From contig DASYAL010000033.1 of assembly GCA_036501365.1 (NCBI GenBank), positions 1 through 64,000 of the forward strand: 64,000 nucleotides of DNA. Reading direction: 5' to 3'. Each line of letters begins with the position of its first letter. Within the stretch, counting starts at the first letter, position 1. Shown piece by piece: positions 16,466 through 25,339 of the stretch. A model generated the notes under the pieces. That model was not told the DNA's origin and did not search any database. It saw nothing but the letters and a program-made list of their open reading frames with translations. A program made the translations under genes and the position numbers. Origin of the DNA: CAIKMD01 sp036501365. Lineage in GTDB: Bacteria; Pseudomonadota; Alphaproteobacteria; ATCC43930; CGMCC-115725.

Positions 16466-17011
16466 CTAGACCGCGCGGACTTCGACCACTTCCGGAATGT
16501 AATGGCGCAGCATGTTCTCGATGCCGGCCTTCAAGGTCGCCGTCGAGCTCGGGCAGCCGGAGCATGAGCCGTGCATCTGGAGATAGACGACGCCATCGGC
16601 AAAGGCCTCGAAAATGATGTCGCCGCCATCCGCGGCCACTGCGGGACGGACGCGGGTCTCGAGCAAGTCCTTAATCTGGGCAACGATCTCGTCGTCTTCC
16701 TCGCCTTCGACGGCGGGGGTTTCGGAATCGGTCAGCAGCGGCTCGCCCGAGCTGAAATGCTCGACCAAAGCGCCGAGCACCGCGGGCTTCAGCTCCGACC
16801 ACGAAGTCTCGTCGCTCTTGCTCACCGAGATGAAATCCGCGCCGAAGAACACTTGAGTCACGCCGTCGAGCCCGAAGAGGCGCAGCGCCAGCGGCGAGCG
16901 CGTCGCAGCGTCGGCGTCGGCGAAATTCGCCGTCCCCTGCTCCATCACCGCCCGCCCGGGAAGGAATTTCAGGGTCGCGGGATTGGGCGTGGCTTCGGTT
17001 TCAATGAACAT
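16466..17011 (-). CDS. nfuA: NfuA/NifU-like iron-sulfur cluster carrier
   Basis: This 181-aa protein has an N-terminal Nfu_N (Scaffold) domain (FIETEATPNPATLKFLPG, GVTQVFFGADFISVSK) and a C-terminal NifU domain with the cluster-binding C-x2-C in HGSCSGCPSS. It transfers [4Fe-4S] clusters to apo-enzymes; possible clients in this window include MiaB and Nth. The start is ATG at 17011. It is downstream of and co-directional with the universal stress gene (87 bp gap). Confidence 0.94.
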   Translation of the reverse strand: MFIETEATPNPATLKFLPGRAVMEQGTANFADADAATRSPLALRLFGLDGVTQVFFGADFISVSKSDETSWSELKPAVLGALVEHFSSGEPLLTDSETPAVEGEEDDEIVAQIKDLLETRVRPAVAADGGDIIFEAFADGVVYLQMHGSCSGCPSSTATLKAGIENMLRHYIPEVVEVRAV

Positions 17012-17098
17012 CGCGGCTCTCCGATGTGTTGCTCATGAATTGGGGCAACGGCCTGCCGAAGTCAACCCTCCCGAGAATAAGGTTAAAGGCCGAAAAAC

Positions 17099-17596
17099 TC
17101 AGGCGAGTGCCGCGACCTGGGCTTCGTCGAGCGCGCCCGGGACGATCGTCACCGGCACCCGTAACTTGCCGGTGCGCGATACCAGCGCACTGATGAGCGG
17201 CCCCGGCCCTTCCTGGCCGGTACCCGCCGCCAGCACCAGCACGGTGATGCTGGGCTCCTCCTCGATCAAGGCCAGTAGCTCCTCGCTGCACCGTCCGGTG
17301 CGCAGATAAAGGATCGGCGTCGAGCCGGCGATCTCCTTCACTTCGGCCGAGAGCTTGGCGAGGAGCTGCTCCGCTTCCTCGCGCCGCTCCTCCTCCATAC
17401 GCTCCTCGATCGCCGCGAATTGCTGCATGCCCGGCGGCTCGGTGACGGCAAGGAGCGCGACTTTGCCGCCGGTATGGAAGGCGCGCAGCGCCGCGTAGCG
17501 CAGCGCGACGCGCATTTCATCGGTCTCGTCGACGACGACGAGGAAGATGCGCTCGCGCGGCGCGGACGAGGCGGGCGAAGCGGACGGATCGCTCAT
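17099..17596 (-). CDS. Universal stress protein (UspA domain)
   Basis: A 165-aa single UspA domain (RIFLVVVDETDEMRVALRYAALRA at 15-38; ITVLVLAAGTGQEGPGPLISALV near 120-143; LRVPVTIVPG at the end). The nucleotide-binding G-x2-G-x9-G(S/T) motif is only loosely matched, so ATP binding is doubtful. A highly charged EERMEEERREEAEQLLAKL helix lies mid-protein. It lies between the TIGR02186 gene and nfuA on the same strand, 18 bp after the former, so it is likely in one operon with the TSUP transporter. Confidence 0.88.
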   Translation of the reverse strand: MSDPSASPASSAPRERIFLVVVDETDEMRVALRYAALRAFHTGGKVALLAVTEPPGMQQFAAIEERMEEERREEAEQLLAKLSAEVKEIAGSTPILYLRTGRCSEELLALIEEEPSITVLVLAAGTGQEGPGPLISALVSRTGKLRVPVTIVPGALDEAQVAALA

Positions 17597-17614
17597 GGCA
17601 TTCTCCCGGCGAAA

Positions 17615-18361
17615 TCACGCATCACGGAACGGCAGGCTCGCGAGCCAGCCGAGCAGCGCCGCAATCAGCACGGCGGCGAGGCCGTAGAGTGCGGCATTGT
17701 TCATCGCGAATTCATAGAGATCGGCGTTGACGCCGCTTTCAGAAATCACCAGCGGCGTTGTCTGCCCCGAGACGACCTTGCCGTCGCGGATCAGCAGCAC
17801 CTCGACGAGATAGTTCCCGGTCGGCACGTCGGCGGGGAAATCGAGCGTCGCGCGGAACAGGCGCTCGCCGAGGAAGGCGACGCTGCCCGGATATTCGCCG
17901 AAGAGATGCGCCGCTTTCTGCTGCGCGACTAACGCGGCGCGGAACGCCGTCGCCGCGTCGGGCTTGGTCTCGGGATCGAGCGAATCGAGATGCAAATTGG
18001 CGATGCCGATCTGCGACAGCGCCTGCGCGCTGGGCGGCGCGATGTCGTCGAGCTTGCGGTTGCTGAACACCGCGTAATAGCTCGGCACGCCGGCGAAGGT
18101 GACGCTCGCGCCGTTGATCCAGAGCCCGGCGAAATGGCGCTTCTCCCAGACGGCGACGTCGCGCTCGGGGCCGCGCACGATCGCGACGATGTCGCCCGGC
18201 CCCTCGGTCGCGCCGAACAGCACCACCGAGGTGCCGGTGAAGCCAGTGGTGATGGCGATGAGATGGCCGCTGAGATCGGCGAGCAGCGGCTGCTCGGCGC
18301 GCGCCGGCAGTGCGAGGCCGATCAGTGCGAGCGCGAGGAGCGCGCGACGGATACGGCTCAT
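17615..18361 (-). CDS. TIGR02186-type exported membrane-anchored protein
   Basis: A 248-aa protein with an N-terminal signal peptide (residues 1-22, cleavage after PARA), an extracytoplasmic domain and a C-terminal membrane helix (about 222-243) ending in LASLPFRDA. The layout and the HLIAITTGFTGTSVVLFGAT start are those of TIGR02186, a conserved family of unknown function linked to TSUP transporters. The ATG overlaps the TSUP gene stop by 4 bp, so it probably assists that exporter. Confidence 0.82.
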   Translation of the reverse strand: MSRIRRALLALALIGLALPARAEQPLLADLSGHLIAITTGFTGTSVVLFGATEGPGDIVAIVRGPERDVAVWEKRHFAGLWINGASVTFAGVPSYYAVFSNRKLDDIAPPSAQALSQIGIANLHLDSLDPETKPDAATAFRAALVAQQKAAHLFGEYPGSVAFLGERLFRATLDFPADVPTGNYLVEVLLIRDGKVVSGQTTPLVISESGVNADLYEFAMNNAALYGLAAVLIAALLGWLASLPFRDA

Positions 18362-19281
18362 GCGTCGATCGTCCCGAGCGAGAAGAGATCGTCGGGCTTG
18401 ACGGTGAGGTCGAAGACCAACTTCGCCGCGACCGCCAGCACGACCAGCGCCAGCAGCACGCGCAGCTCCTCGCCGCGCAGCTTGGCGCCCCAGCGCGTGC
18501 CGAATTGGGCGCCGACGACGCCGCCGACCAGCAGCACCATCGTCAGCACCGCGTCGACGGTGTTGTTTTCGAGCGCCTGGAGGAAAGTCACGGCGGCGGT
18601 GACGAAGATGATCTGGAACAGCGACGTGCCGGGCACCACCGCGGTCGGCATGCGCAGGAGATAGATCATCGCCGGCACCATGACGAAGCCCCCGCCAACG
18701 CCGAGCACCGCCGAGAGCACGCCGACGCAGAAGCCGAGGAAAACCGGCAACAGCGCGCTGGTATAGAGCTTCGAGCGGCGGAAGCGCAGCTTCAACGGCA
18801 GACCGTGCAGCCAGGTATGCTGATGCAGCTTGCGGCGCATGCCGCCGCGGCGCCGCCGCAATAGGCTGCGCGTGCTTTCGATCAGCATCAGCGCCCCGAG
18901 CAGGGTGAGGATCAGCGCGTAGCCGAGCGAGACGAACAGCTCGACCTGGCCGATACGGCGCAGGAGCGCAAAGAGCCAGACGCCGAGCGCCGAGCCGCCG
19001 AAGCCGCCCAGCAGCATCAGCCCGCCCATCAGGAAATCGATGTTGCCGCGCCGCCAATGCGCGATCGCGCCCGAGACCGAGGCGCCGACGAGCTGGTTGG
19101 CCGAGGAGGCGACCGCGACCGCCGGCGGCACGCCGATGAAGATGAGAAGTGGCGTCAAAAGAAAGCCGCCGCCCACGCCGAACACGCCCGACAGCACGCC
19201 GACCGCGGTGCCCAGCGCCAGGAGCGCGATGACGTCGAGCGAGACGCCGGCGATGGGCAGATAGATATCGAGAATGCCCAA
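18358..19281 (-). CDS. TSUP (TauE/SafE) family sulfur-compound transporter
   Basis: A 307-aa integral membrane protein of about eight helices. The two halves carry the duplicated TSUP signature: VGVLSGVFGVGGGFLLTPLL near residue 28 and VGVLSAVLGVGGGFVMVPAM near 187. A basic cytoplasmic loop (RSLLRRRRGGMRRKLHQ) separates the halves. Members export sulfite, sulfoacetate or related anions. It overlaps the downstream TIGR02186 gene by 4 bp and lies 32 bp after trpS. The substrate cannot be read from the sequence. Confidence 0.9.
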   Translation of the reverse strand: MGILDIYLPIAGVSLDVIALLALGTAVGVLSGVFGVGGGFLLTPLLIFIGVPPAVAVASSANQLVGASVSGAIAHWRRGNIDFLMGGLMLLGGFGGSALGVWLFALLRRIGQVELFVSLGYALILTLLGALMLIESTRSLLRRRRGGMRRKLHQHTWLHGLPLKLRFRRSKLYTSALLPVFLGFCVGVLSAVLGVGGGFVMVPAMIYLLRMPTAVVPGTSLFQIIFVTAAVTFLQALENNTVDAVLTMVLLVGGVVGAQFGTRWGAKLRGEELRVLLALVVLAVAAKLVFDLTVKPDDLFSLGTIDA

Positions 19282-19313
19282 GGCGAGAACCCCCCGCTGG
19301 TTACGTCACGCCG

Positions 19314-20312
19314 CTAGACCCGCAACAGCCCCATGATGTCGAATACGTCGCGCAGATTGGGCGCCGCGATGGCGTCGGCGCGCTCGGCGCCGCGGCGCAA
19401 GATGCCATCGATATAGGCTGGATCGGCGAGCAGCCGCCGCATCTCGCCGCAGATCTTGCCCAGAACCTCGGCCGCGAGATCGGCGAGCGCGCCCTTGAAC
19501 TCCGAGAAATTCTTGCCGGCCCAGTGCTCGACCGCCTGCTGGCGGCTGAGATCGGCGAGCGCCGCGTAAATGCCGAGCAGATTCTCCGCCTCGGGCCGTG
19601 TCTCGGCCTCGGCGATGGTCGCGGGCAGCGGCAGCGGATCGGTCTTTGCCTTGCGGATCTTCAAGGCGATTGCCTCGGCGTCGTCGGTCATGTTGATGCG
19701 CGAATAATCCGACGTGTCCGATTTCGACATTTTCTTGCTGCCGTCGCGCAGGCTCATCACCCGCGTCGCCGCGCCGAAGATCATCGGCTCGGGCAGCGGG
19801 AAGAACTCGACGCCGTAGCGGCGGTTGAAGGCGCCGGCGATGTCGCGCGCGAGCTCCAGATGCTGCTTCTGGTCCTCGCCGACCGGCACATGCGTCGCCT
19901 TGTAGAGGATGATGTCGGCGGCCATCAGCACCGGATAGGCGTAGAGGCCGAGTCCCGCTTCATCGCGCTGTTTGCCGGCTTTCTCTTTGAACTGCGTCAT
20001 GCGGTTGAGCCAGCCGAGCGGCGTCAGGCAGGCGAGCAGCCAGGCGAGCTCGGCATGGCCCGGCACCATGCTCTGGTTGAAGATGACGCAGCGCTCGGGA
20101 TCGATGCCGGCGGCGATATAGGCGGCGGTGACCTCGCGGGTCTGGGCCTTCAGCTGCGCCGGATCCTGCGGCACGGTCAGCGCATGCAGGTCGACGATGC
20201 AGAAGATGCAGTCGTAATCGCGCTGCAGCGCGACCCAGTTGCGGATCGCGCCGAGATAATTGCCGAGATGCAGATTGCCGGTCGGCTGGACGCCGGAGAA
20301 AATCCGATTCAT
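19314..20312 (-). CDS. trpS: Tryptophan-tRNA ligase
   Basis: TrpRS (332 aa) charges tRNA-Trp. Class I signatures are visible: GVQPTGNLHLGNYLG (HIGH region) and KKMSKSD (KMSKS). ATG at 20312 gives MNRIFSGVQPTGNLHLGN. The gene lies 37 bp downstream of murJ on the same strand, the usual alphaproteobacterial order murJ-trpS. Confidence 0.97.
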   Translation of the reverse strand: MNRIFSGVQPTGNLHLGNYLGAIRNWVALQRDYDCIFCIVDLHALTVPQDPAQLKAQTREVTAAYIAAGIDPERCVIFNQSMVPGHAELAWLLACLTPLGWLNRMTQFKEKAGKQRDEAGLGLYAYPVLMAADIILYKATHVPVGEDQKQHLELARDIAGAFNRRYGVEFFPLPEPMIFGAATRVMSLRDGSKKMSKSDTSDYSRINMTDDAEAIALKIRKAKTDPLPLPATIAEAETRPEAENLLGIYAALADLSRQQAVEHWAGKNFSEFKGALADLAAEVLGKICGEMRRLLADPAYIDGILRRGAERADAIAAPNLRDVFDIMGLLRV

Positions 20313-20349
20313 GGGGCTTTATCGCCGCGCCGGGGCCGGCGGGTCAAGC

Positions 20350-21900
20350 TCACGGCCGGCTCGCGAAAGCGATGCGCTGCTTGATCTCGCGCCATTCGAC
20401 GGCGCCAAAGACCAGCGCCAGGAAGAAGAAGGCGACCGCCGCGGCGCCAATTACGACGGTGAGCGCCAGCGTGCGCTCGATGAAGGCGCCGGCATAGAGC
20501 GTGGCGCAGAGATCATCCATCAGCCAGAGCAGAAGGCCCATGCCCGCCGCGGCGGCGATGATGCGCGGCACCACACGGCGGGAGCGCGCATCGAGGGTGA
20601 AATGGCCGCGGCGATGGAGCAGCACCATCAGCAACAGCGCGTTGACCCAGCCGGCGACCGAGGTCGCGGTCGCGATGCCGATATGATGGAACGGCAGGAC
20701 AAGGCCGAGCAGCACCGTGAGGACGAGATTCGTGCCCATGGCGGCGAAGGCGACCTTGACCGGCGTCGCCGTGTCGTGGCGCGCGAAGAAGCCCGGCGTC
20801 ATCACCTTGATCAGCACGAAAGCCGGCAGCCCGGCGGCATAGGCGGCGAGCGCCGAGGCGGTGGCATTGGCCTCGACCGGGCCGAAAGCGCCGCGCTCGA
20901 ACAACACCGTCATGATCGGCCAGGCCGCGACGCCCAAGCCGACCGCCGAGGGCAGGGTGAGAAACAGCGCCAGCTCGAGCCCCCGATTCTGAGTGTGGCG
21001 CGCGGCCTCGTCGTCGCCCAAGCGCACCTGGCGCGACAGCGAGGGCAGGATCGCGGTGCCGACCGCGATCCCGACCACCGCCAGCGGCAGCTGGTTGAGA
21101 CGGTCGGCGTAATAGAGATAGGAGACGGCGCCGGTCGGCAGGAGCGAAGCGACCGCCGTCGAGACCACGAGGTTGAGCTGGGTCACGCCAGCGCCGAAGA
21201 CACCGGGCAGCATCAGCTTCAGCATGCGCTTGACCTCGGGCGTCAGCCGCGGCCGCGGCAGCGACAGGCTCAAGCCCGCCTGGTGGCACGACACCATCAG
21301 CCAGAGGAACTGGGCGAAGCCCGAGAGGGTCAGCGCCCAAGACAGCGCCTCGCCCGAGATCGGCCGCACCAGCACCAGGGCGCCGATGAGAAAGATGTTG
21401 AGCAGCATCGGCGTCGCCGCGGTGGCGGCGAAACGCTCGACCGAATTGAGAATGCCGCCTTGGAGCGCGGTGAGGGAGATGAAGAGAAGGTAGGGAAAGG
21501 TGATCCGCGTCAGGGCGACGGTGAGCGCGAATTTCTGCGGCTCGGCGCGGAAGCCGGGAGCGAGGATATCGAGCAGGTTGGGCGCGAAGAACTCGCCGGC
21601 GAGGACGAAGAGGAAGAGCGCCGTGAGCAGCACCGAGAGCGAATCCTCGGCAAAGCGCTTGGCGACGGGCTTGCCGTCCTGGGCGATGGTGCCGGCGAAG
21701 AGCGGCACGAAAGCGGCCGAGAACGCGCCCTCGGCAAAGAGGCTGCGGAAAAGGTTGGGCAGGCGCTGGGCGACGAAGAACGCATCGGCCACGGGCCCCG
21801 CGCCGAGGAAAGCCGCGGTCAGGATGTCGCGGACGAACCCCAGGACGCGGCTCGCCATGGTGTAGCCGCCAACCGTCGCGGCCGAGCGCAGCAGAGCCAT
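20350..21900 (-). CDS. murJ: Lipid II flippase MurJ
   Basis: MurJ (516 aa) moves the peptidoglycan precursor lipid II across the inner membrane. About 14 hydrophobic helices are seen, with the family N-terminus MALLRSAATVGGYTMASRVLGFVRD and the conserved GAGPVADAFFVAQRLPNLFRSLFAEGAF block. ATG at 21900 matches the E. coli start; ATG at 21927 would add nine residues. The frame is open further upstream to 22038 but would overlap the divergent gene. It forms an operon with trpS. Confidence 0.94.
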   Translation of the reverse strand: MALLRSAATVGGYTMASRVLGFVRDILTAAFLGAGPVADAFFVAQRLPNLFRSLFAEGAFSAAFVPLFAGTIAQDGKPVAKRFAEDSLSVLLTALFLFVLAGEFFAPNLLDILAPGFRAEPQKFALTVALTRITFPYLLFISLTALQGGILNSVERFAATAATPMLLNIFLIGALVLVRPISGEALSWALTLSGFAQFLWLMVSCHQAGLSLSLPRPRLTPEVKRMLKLMLPGVFGAGVTQLNLVVSTAVASLLPTGAVSYLYYADRLNQLPLAVVGIAVGTAILPSLSRQVRLGDDEAARHTQNRGLELALFLTLPSAVGLGVAAWPIMTVLFERGAFGPVEANATASALAAYAAGLPAFVLIKVMTPGFFARHDTATPVKVAFAAMGTNLVLTVLLGLVLPFHHIGIATATSVAGWVNALLLMVLLHRRGHFTLDARSRRVVPRIIAAAAGMGLLLWLMDDLCATLYAGAFIERTLALTVVIGAAAVAFFFLALVFGAVEWREIKQRIAFASRP

Positions 21901-22019
21901 GGCGACGGTGTAAACGAAGCCCCGCATCCTGGGAAGGGCCGGAACGGTTGCGGCGAAAACGTGATCGGCATCCGGCTTGACGGCATCGACGGCCCAAGCC
22001 AGTTTCCCGCCCGCATAAC

Positions 22020-22970
22020 ATGAAGCTCTGGTCATCATCCGCGCGCTACGGCGCGGCGTTGCTCGCCTTCGGCACGCTCTCGACGCTGCCCGCGCTCGCC
22101 CAAGACAACCGCCAGCTCATCGAGTCGAAAGAGTCGCTCTACAACAACATCTACGTCTACAAAGAGGGCGACTTTTACGCGATGACTTTCGGCTACAACC
22201 GGAAGATCTACACGGAGAGCGTCTACAATTCGAAGGACGACCGCGATCTGCCGGTCGCCTATACGCGCTACATGACCGAAGCGCTCGCCTATGCCAAGGA
22301 CGTGCATTCGATCCTCGAGATCGGCTTCGGCGGCGGCCGCACGAGCTGGTATCTGCACCGCTTCCTGCCCGGCGTGTCGGTGACCTCGGTCGAGCTCGAT
22401 CCCGAGGTCGAGGCGCTGGCGAAGAAATATTTCGGCATCAAGGACGAGCCGAACTTCCATCTCGTCAACCAGGACGGGCGGCTCTTCCTGATGCATTCGA
22501 GCGACAAATACGACATCATCCTGATCGACGCCTATCGCGGGCCGTTCGTGCCGTTCCAGCTCCTGACCAAGGAATTCTATCAGGTCGTGAAAGCCCACCT
22601 CGCGCCGGGCGGGGTGGTGGCGCAGAACGTCGAGCCTTCGACCATGCTGTTCGATTCCGCGGTGAAGACCATTCAATCCGTCTTCCCGCAAACCGATTTC
22701 TACGTCGCCGAGGGCAATGTCGTGACCGTCGCCTATGACGGCCCGCCGCGCGAGCCCGCGGAACTGGCGAAGACCGCGAAAGAGCGCACGACCGAGCTCA
22801 ATCTGCGCTATTCGCTCTCCGACATGCTGGCGCAGCGCCGCGGCCTCGATGCGAACACGATCGATGCCAGCGCCAAGGTGCTGACCGACGATTTCGCGCC
22901 GGTCGAGGCGCTGAAGGCGATCGAAAACCACAATCGTAAATGGCCCGATCTGCAGTCGAGCAACCCTTAG
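22020..22970 (+). CDS. Secreted spermidine-synthase-like methyltransferase-fold protein
   Basis: This 316-aa protein begins with a signal peptide (residues 1-27, TLPALAQ) and continues with a Rossmann domain of the spermidine synthase class: ILEIGFGGGRTSWYLH (nucleoside-binding Gly-rich loop), VTSVELDPEVEALAKKYFG and YDIILIDAYRGPFVPFQLLT. It is the catalytic half of the fused MFS/spermidine-synthase family, here a separate gene. The next gene encodes the membrane half and starts inside the 3' end (31-bp overlap). If the signal is used, the domain would act in the periplasm, where aminopropyl donors are not expected, so the substrate is uncertain. Confidence 0.75.
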   Translation: MKLWSSSARYGAALLAFGTLSTLPALAQDNRQLIESKESLYNNIYVYKEGDFYAMTFGYNRKIYTESVYNSKDDRDLPVAYTRYMTEALAYAKDVHSILEIGFGGGRTSWYLHRFLPGVSVTSVELDPEVEALAKKYFGIKDEPNFHLVNQDGRLFLMHSSDKYDIILIDAYRGPFVPFQLLTKEFYQVVKAHLAPGGVVAQNVEPSTMLFDSAVKTIQSVFPQTDFYVAEGNVVTVAYDGPPREPAELAKTAKERTTELNLRYSLSDMLAQRRGLDANTIDASAKVLTDDFAPVEALKAIENHNRKWPDLQSSNP

Positions 22971-23572
22971 CAAGCGGCGCGGCGCAAGCCGTGCTGCTCG
23001 CCAACGCCTTCTTCGTCGGCAGCGTGCTGATGGGCTTCGAGATGCTCGGCAGCCGCTACCTCTTTCCCTATTTCGGCGGTGGCATCGGCACCTGGGCGGG
23101 GCTGATTTCGACCGTGCTCGCGGCGCTCACCATCGGCTATTTCGCCGGCGGCGCGGTAGTCGACCGCCATCCGAGCCCACGCGTCATCACCGGCTCCTGC
23201 GCCGTGGCCGCGATCTATCTCGCGCTGGTGCCGGCGAACGCCGATCCGCTGATGATGGCGATCCTCGACCATATCGGCGACGGGCCCGCCGGCATCCTCA
23301 TCGCCGCCGGTTGTCTACTGCTGGTGCCGCTGTCCTTCCTCGGCACCTTCTCGCCGGTGGCGGTGCGGCTGCTGCTGCGCTCGACCGCCGAGACCGGACG
23401 CATCGCCGGCCTGGTCTACGGCATCTCGACCATCGGCAATATCTTCGGGACGCTCTTCACCACCTTTTATCTGATCCCGACCATCGGCTCGCGCGAGATC
23501 ACCTATGTCTATGCCGCCGTGCTGGCGCTCTGCGCGCTGAGCCTGCTGCTGGTGCCGCGGGCGCCGCGCTGA
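22940..23572 (+). CDS. Membrane subunit of a split MFS/spermidine-synthase-type protein
   Basis: A 210-aa integral membrane protein with about six helices, resembling the N-terminal membrane domain of fused spermidine synthases (FFVGSVLMGFEMLGSRYL, ISTVLAALTIGYFAGGAVVD, FSPVAVRLLLRSTAETGRIAGLVYGISTIGNIFGT). It begins 31 bp before the stop of the catalytic-domain gene and ends sharing one base with the M28 gene (TGATG), so three genes are translationally coupled. It probably recruits the upstream Rossmann protein to the membrane. Confidence 0.75.
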   Translation: MARSAVEQPLASGAAQAVLLANAFFVGSVLMGFEMLGSRYLFPYFGGGIGTWAGLISTVLAALTIGYFAGGAVVDRHPSPRVITGSCAVAAIYLALVPANADPLMMAILDHIGDGPAGILIAAGCLLLVPLSFLGTFSPVAVRLLLRSTAETGRIAGLVYGISTIGNIFGTLFTTFYLIPTIGSREITYVYAAVLALCALSLLLVPRAPR

Positions 23573-24504
23573 TGCGCCGCTGGGCCGCCGCGATTAGTTT
23601 TGTTCTCGGCCTCGCCGCGCCGGCGCTGGCGCAGGCGCCGCAGCCCGACGTCATGCAATGGCAGGGCAAGCGCGCGCTCGACGACATCGTGAGGCTGGTC
23701 GGCTTCGGGCCGCGTGCCATGGACGCGCCCGGCCATCGCCAGGCCATCGACATGATCGAGGCCGAGCTGCGCGCCCTCGGCATCGCGTCGCGCGAGCAGA
23801 GCTGGACGTCGGATGTCGCCGGCCAGACCCATGCGATGACCAACATCATCGCGCCGATCTATCCCGGCGAAACGCGGCGCATGATCCTCGGCACGCATTA
23901 CGACAGCATCGTCCGCGCCTATCGCGACCAGGATCATCCCGACGCGCCGATGCCGGGCGCGAACAACTCCGCCTCGGGCGTGGCGCTGCTTCTGGAGACG
24001 GCGCGCGCTCTCCATGCGCAGAAGACGCCGCCGGGCATCGGTGTCGATCTCATCTTTTTCGACGGCGAGGAAGGGCCGATCTCCTTGGGCGCCGGCGACC
24101 GGCATTGGCAGCCCTTGGGCTCGCCCTATTTCACCGCGCATCTCGCCGACACCTATCCCGCCGCCAAACCCGAGCAGGCGGTGATCTTCGACATGGTGTG
24201 CTGGCGCGAGGAGAAGCTCTATCCGGAACAGGCATCGCTCCTCTATGCCGCCGACCAGATCGACAAGTTCTGGAACATCGGTCGCACCTTCGCGCCAGGC
24301 TTTTTCGGCACGAAGCCGACGCCGCAGCCGATCTTCGACGACCAGATCGCGCTCAACGACGACGCGCATATCCCGTCTTTCCTGGTGATCGGCTTCCAAT
24401 ACGAGCCCTATTTCAACACCACCCAGGACACGCCCGATAAATGCTCGGAAGCGGCGCTAGACGGTGTCGGCCGCACCGTGTTGCGGTATATTTACGCGCA
24501 TTGA
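23572..24504 (+). CDS. Secreted M28-family peptidase/glutaminyl-cyclase-like protein with altered metal site
   Basis: A 310-aa protein with a signal peptide (cleavage after A20) and an M28 fold: LGTHYDS (H109), GANNSASG, FFDGEEG (E166/E167), VIFDMV (D207) and PYFNTTQDTPDKCS. Two positions that normally carry zinc ligands are Asn: the Asp of GA-x-D-x-ASG is N132, and the His of YHTTxDT is N282. The FDGEE...HW-x2-LGS spacing is reminiscent of glutaminyl-peptide cyclotransferases. It may be a single-zinc, altered or inactive enzyme. It is the third coupled gene after the split spermidine-synthase pair and 24 bp before dapB. Confidence 0.8.
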   Translation: MRRWAAAISFVLGLAAPALAQAPQPDVMQWQGKRALDDIVRLVGFGPRAMDAPGHRQAIDMIEAELRALGIASREQSWTSDVAGQTHAMTNIIAPIYPGETRRMILGTHYDSIVRAYRDQDHPDAPMPGANNSASGVALLLETARALHAQKTPPGIGVDLIFFDGEEGPISLGAGDRHWQPLGSPYFTAHLADTYPAAKPEQAVIFDMVCWREEKLYPEQASLLYAADQIDKFWNIGRTFAPGFFGTKPTPQPIFDDQIALNDDAHIPSFLVIGFQYEPYFNTTQDTPDKCSEAALDGVGRTVLRYIYAH

Positions 24505-24528
24505 GTCTTTCCCTGAGGTCGAGCCGCC

Positions 24529-25338
24529 ATGGCCGAGCTTCGTATCGGAATATCGGGCTGCGCCGGACGGATGGGCCGCATGCTGGTCGCCGAAGTCGCG
24601 GCAACGGCGGGCTGCGCCCTCGCCGGCGGCGTCGACTCGCCGCAAAGCCGCGATCTCGGCAAGGATATCGGCGAGCTCGCCGGCATCGGCGCGGTCGGCA
24701 TGACCGCCGGCAGCGATCTCGCCGCGTTGCTGAAAATTTCGGACGCGGTGATCGAATTCGCGACCCCCGAGGCGAGCGTCGCGCATGCCGCGCTCGCCGC
24801 CCAGGCGAAGAAGCCGCTGGTCATCGGCACCACCGGCCTCGACAACAAGGCGCATCAGGCGCTCATCGCCGCCAGCAAGAGCGCGCCGATCCTCTGGGCG
24901 CCGAATATGAGCCTCGGCGTCAATCTGCTCTTGGGCCTCGTGACCCAGGCCGCGAAGCTGCTCGGGGAGGATTACGACATCGAAATCCTCGAAATGCATC
25001 ATCGCCACAAGGTCGATGCGCCCTCGGGCACGGCACTCGCTCTCGGCAAGGCGGCCGCCGCCAGCCGCGCCATCGATCTTGCCGCCAAGAGCCAGCGCGT
25101 CCGCGACGGCATCACCGGGGCGCGCAAGCGCGGCGATATCGGCTTTGCCACCTTGCGCGGCGGCGACAATGCCGGCGAGCATCGCGTGATCTTCGCTGCC
25201 GAGGGCGAGCAGATCGAGCTCGGTCATCGCGCGACCAGCCGCCGCGTCTTCGCGCGCGGCGCGGTCGCCGCGGCGCAGTGGCTCGCCGGCCAGAAGCCCG
25301 GGCTCTACGCGATGAAGGACGTGCTGGGGCTGGGCTAA
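24529..25338 (+). CDS. dapB: 4-hydroxy-tetrahydrodipicolinate reductase
   Basis: DapB (269 aa) reduces HTPA in the diaminopimelate/lysine pathway with NAD(P)H. Motifs are the N-terminal nucleotide-binding IGISGCAGRMGRML, the substrate/catalytic EMHHRHKVDAPSGTAL and the C-terminal FARGAVAAAQWL. ATG at 24529. It converges on nth with one base between the two stops. Confidence 0.97.
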   Translation: MAELRIGISGCAGRMGRMLVAEVAATAGCALAGGVDSPQSRDLGKDIGELAGIGAVGMTAGSDLAALLKISDAVIEFATPEASVAHAALAAQAKKPLVIGTTGLDNKAHQALIAASKSAPILWAPNMSLGVNLLLGLVTQAAKLLGEDYDIEILEMHHRHKVDAPSGTALALGKAAAASRAIDLAAKSQRVRDGITGARKRGDIGFATLRGGDNAGEHRVIFAAEGEQIELGHRATSRRVFARGAVAAAQWLAGQKPGLYAMKDVLGLG

Positions 25339-25339
25339 C

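Noticed and set aside
20260..22023. 587-codon open frame on the plus strand
   Set aside because: Antisense shadow of murJ; charged low-complexity translation.
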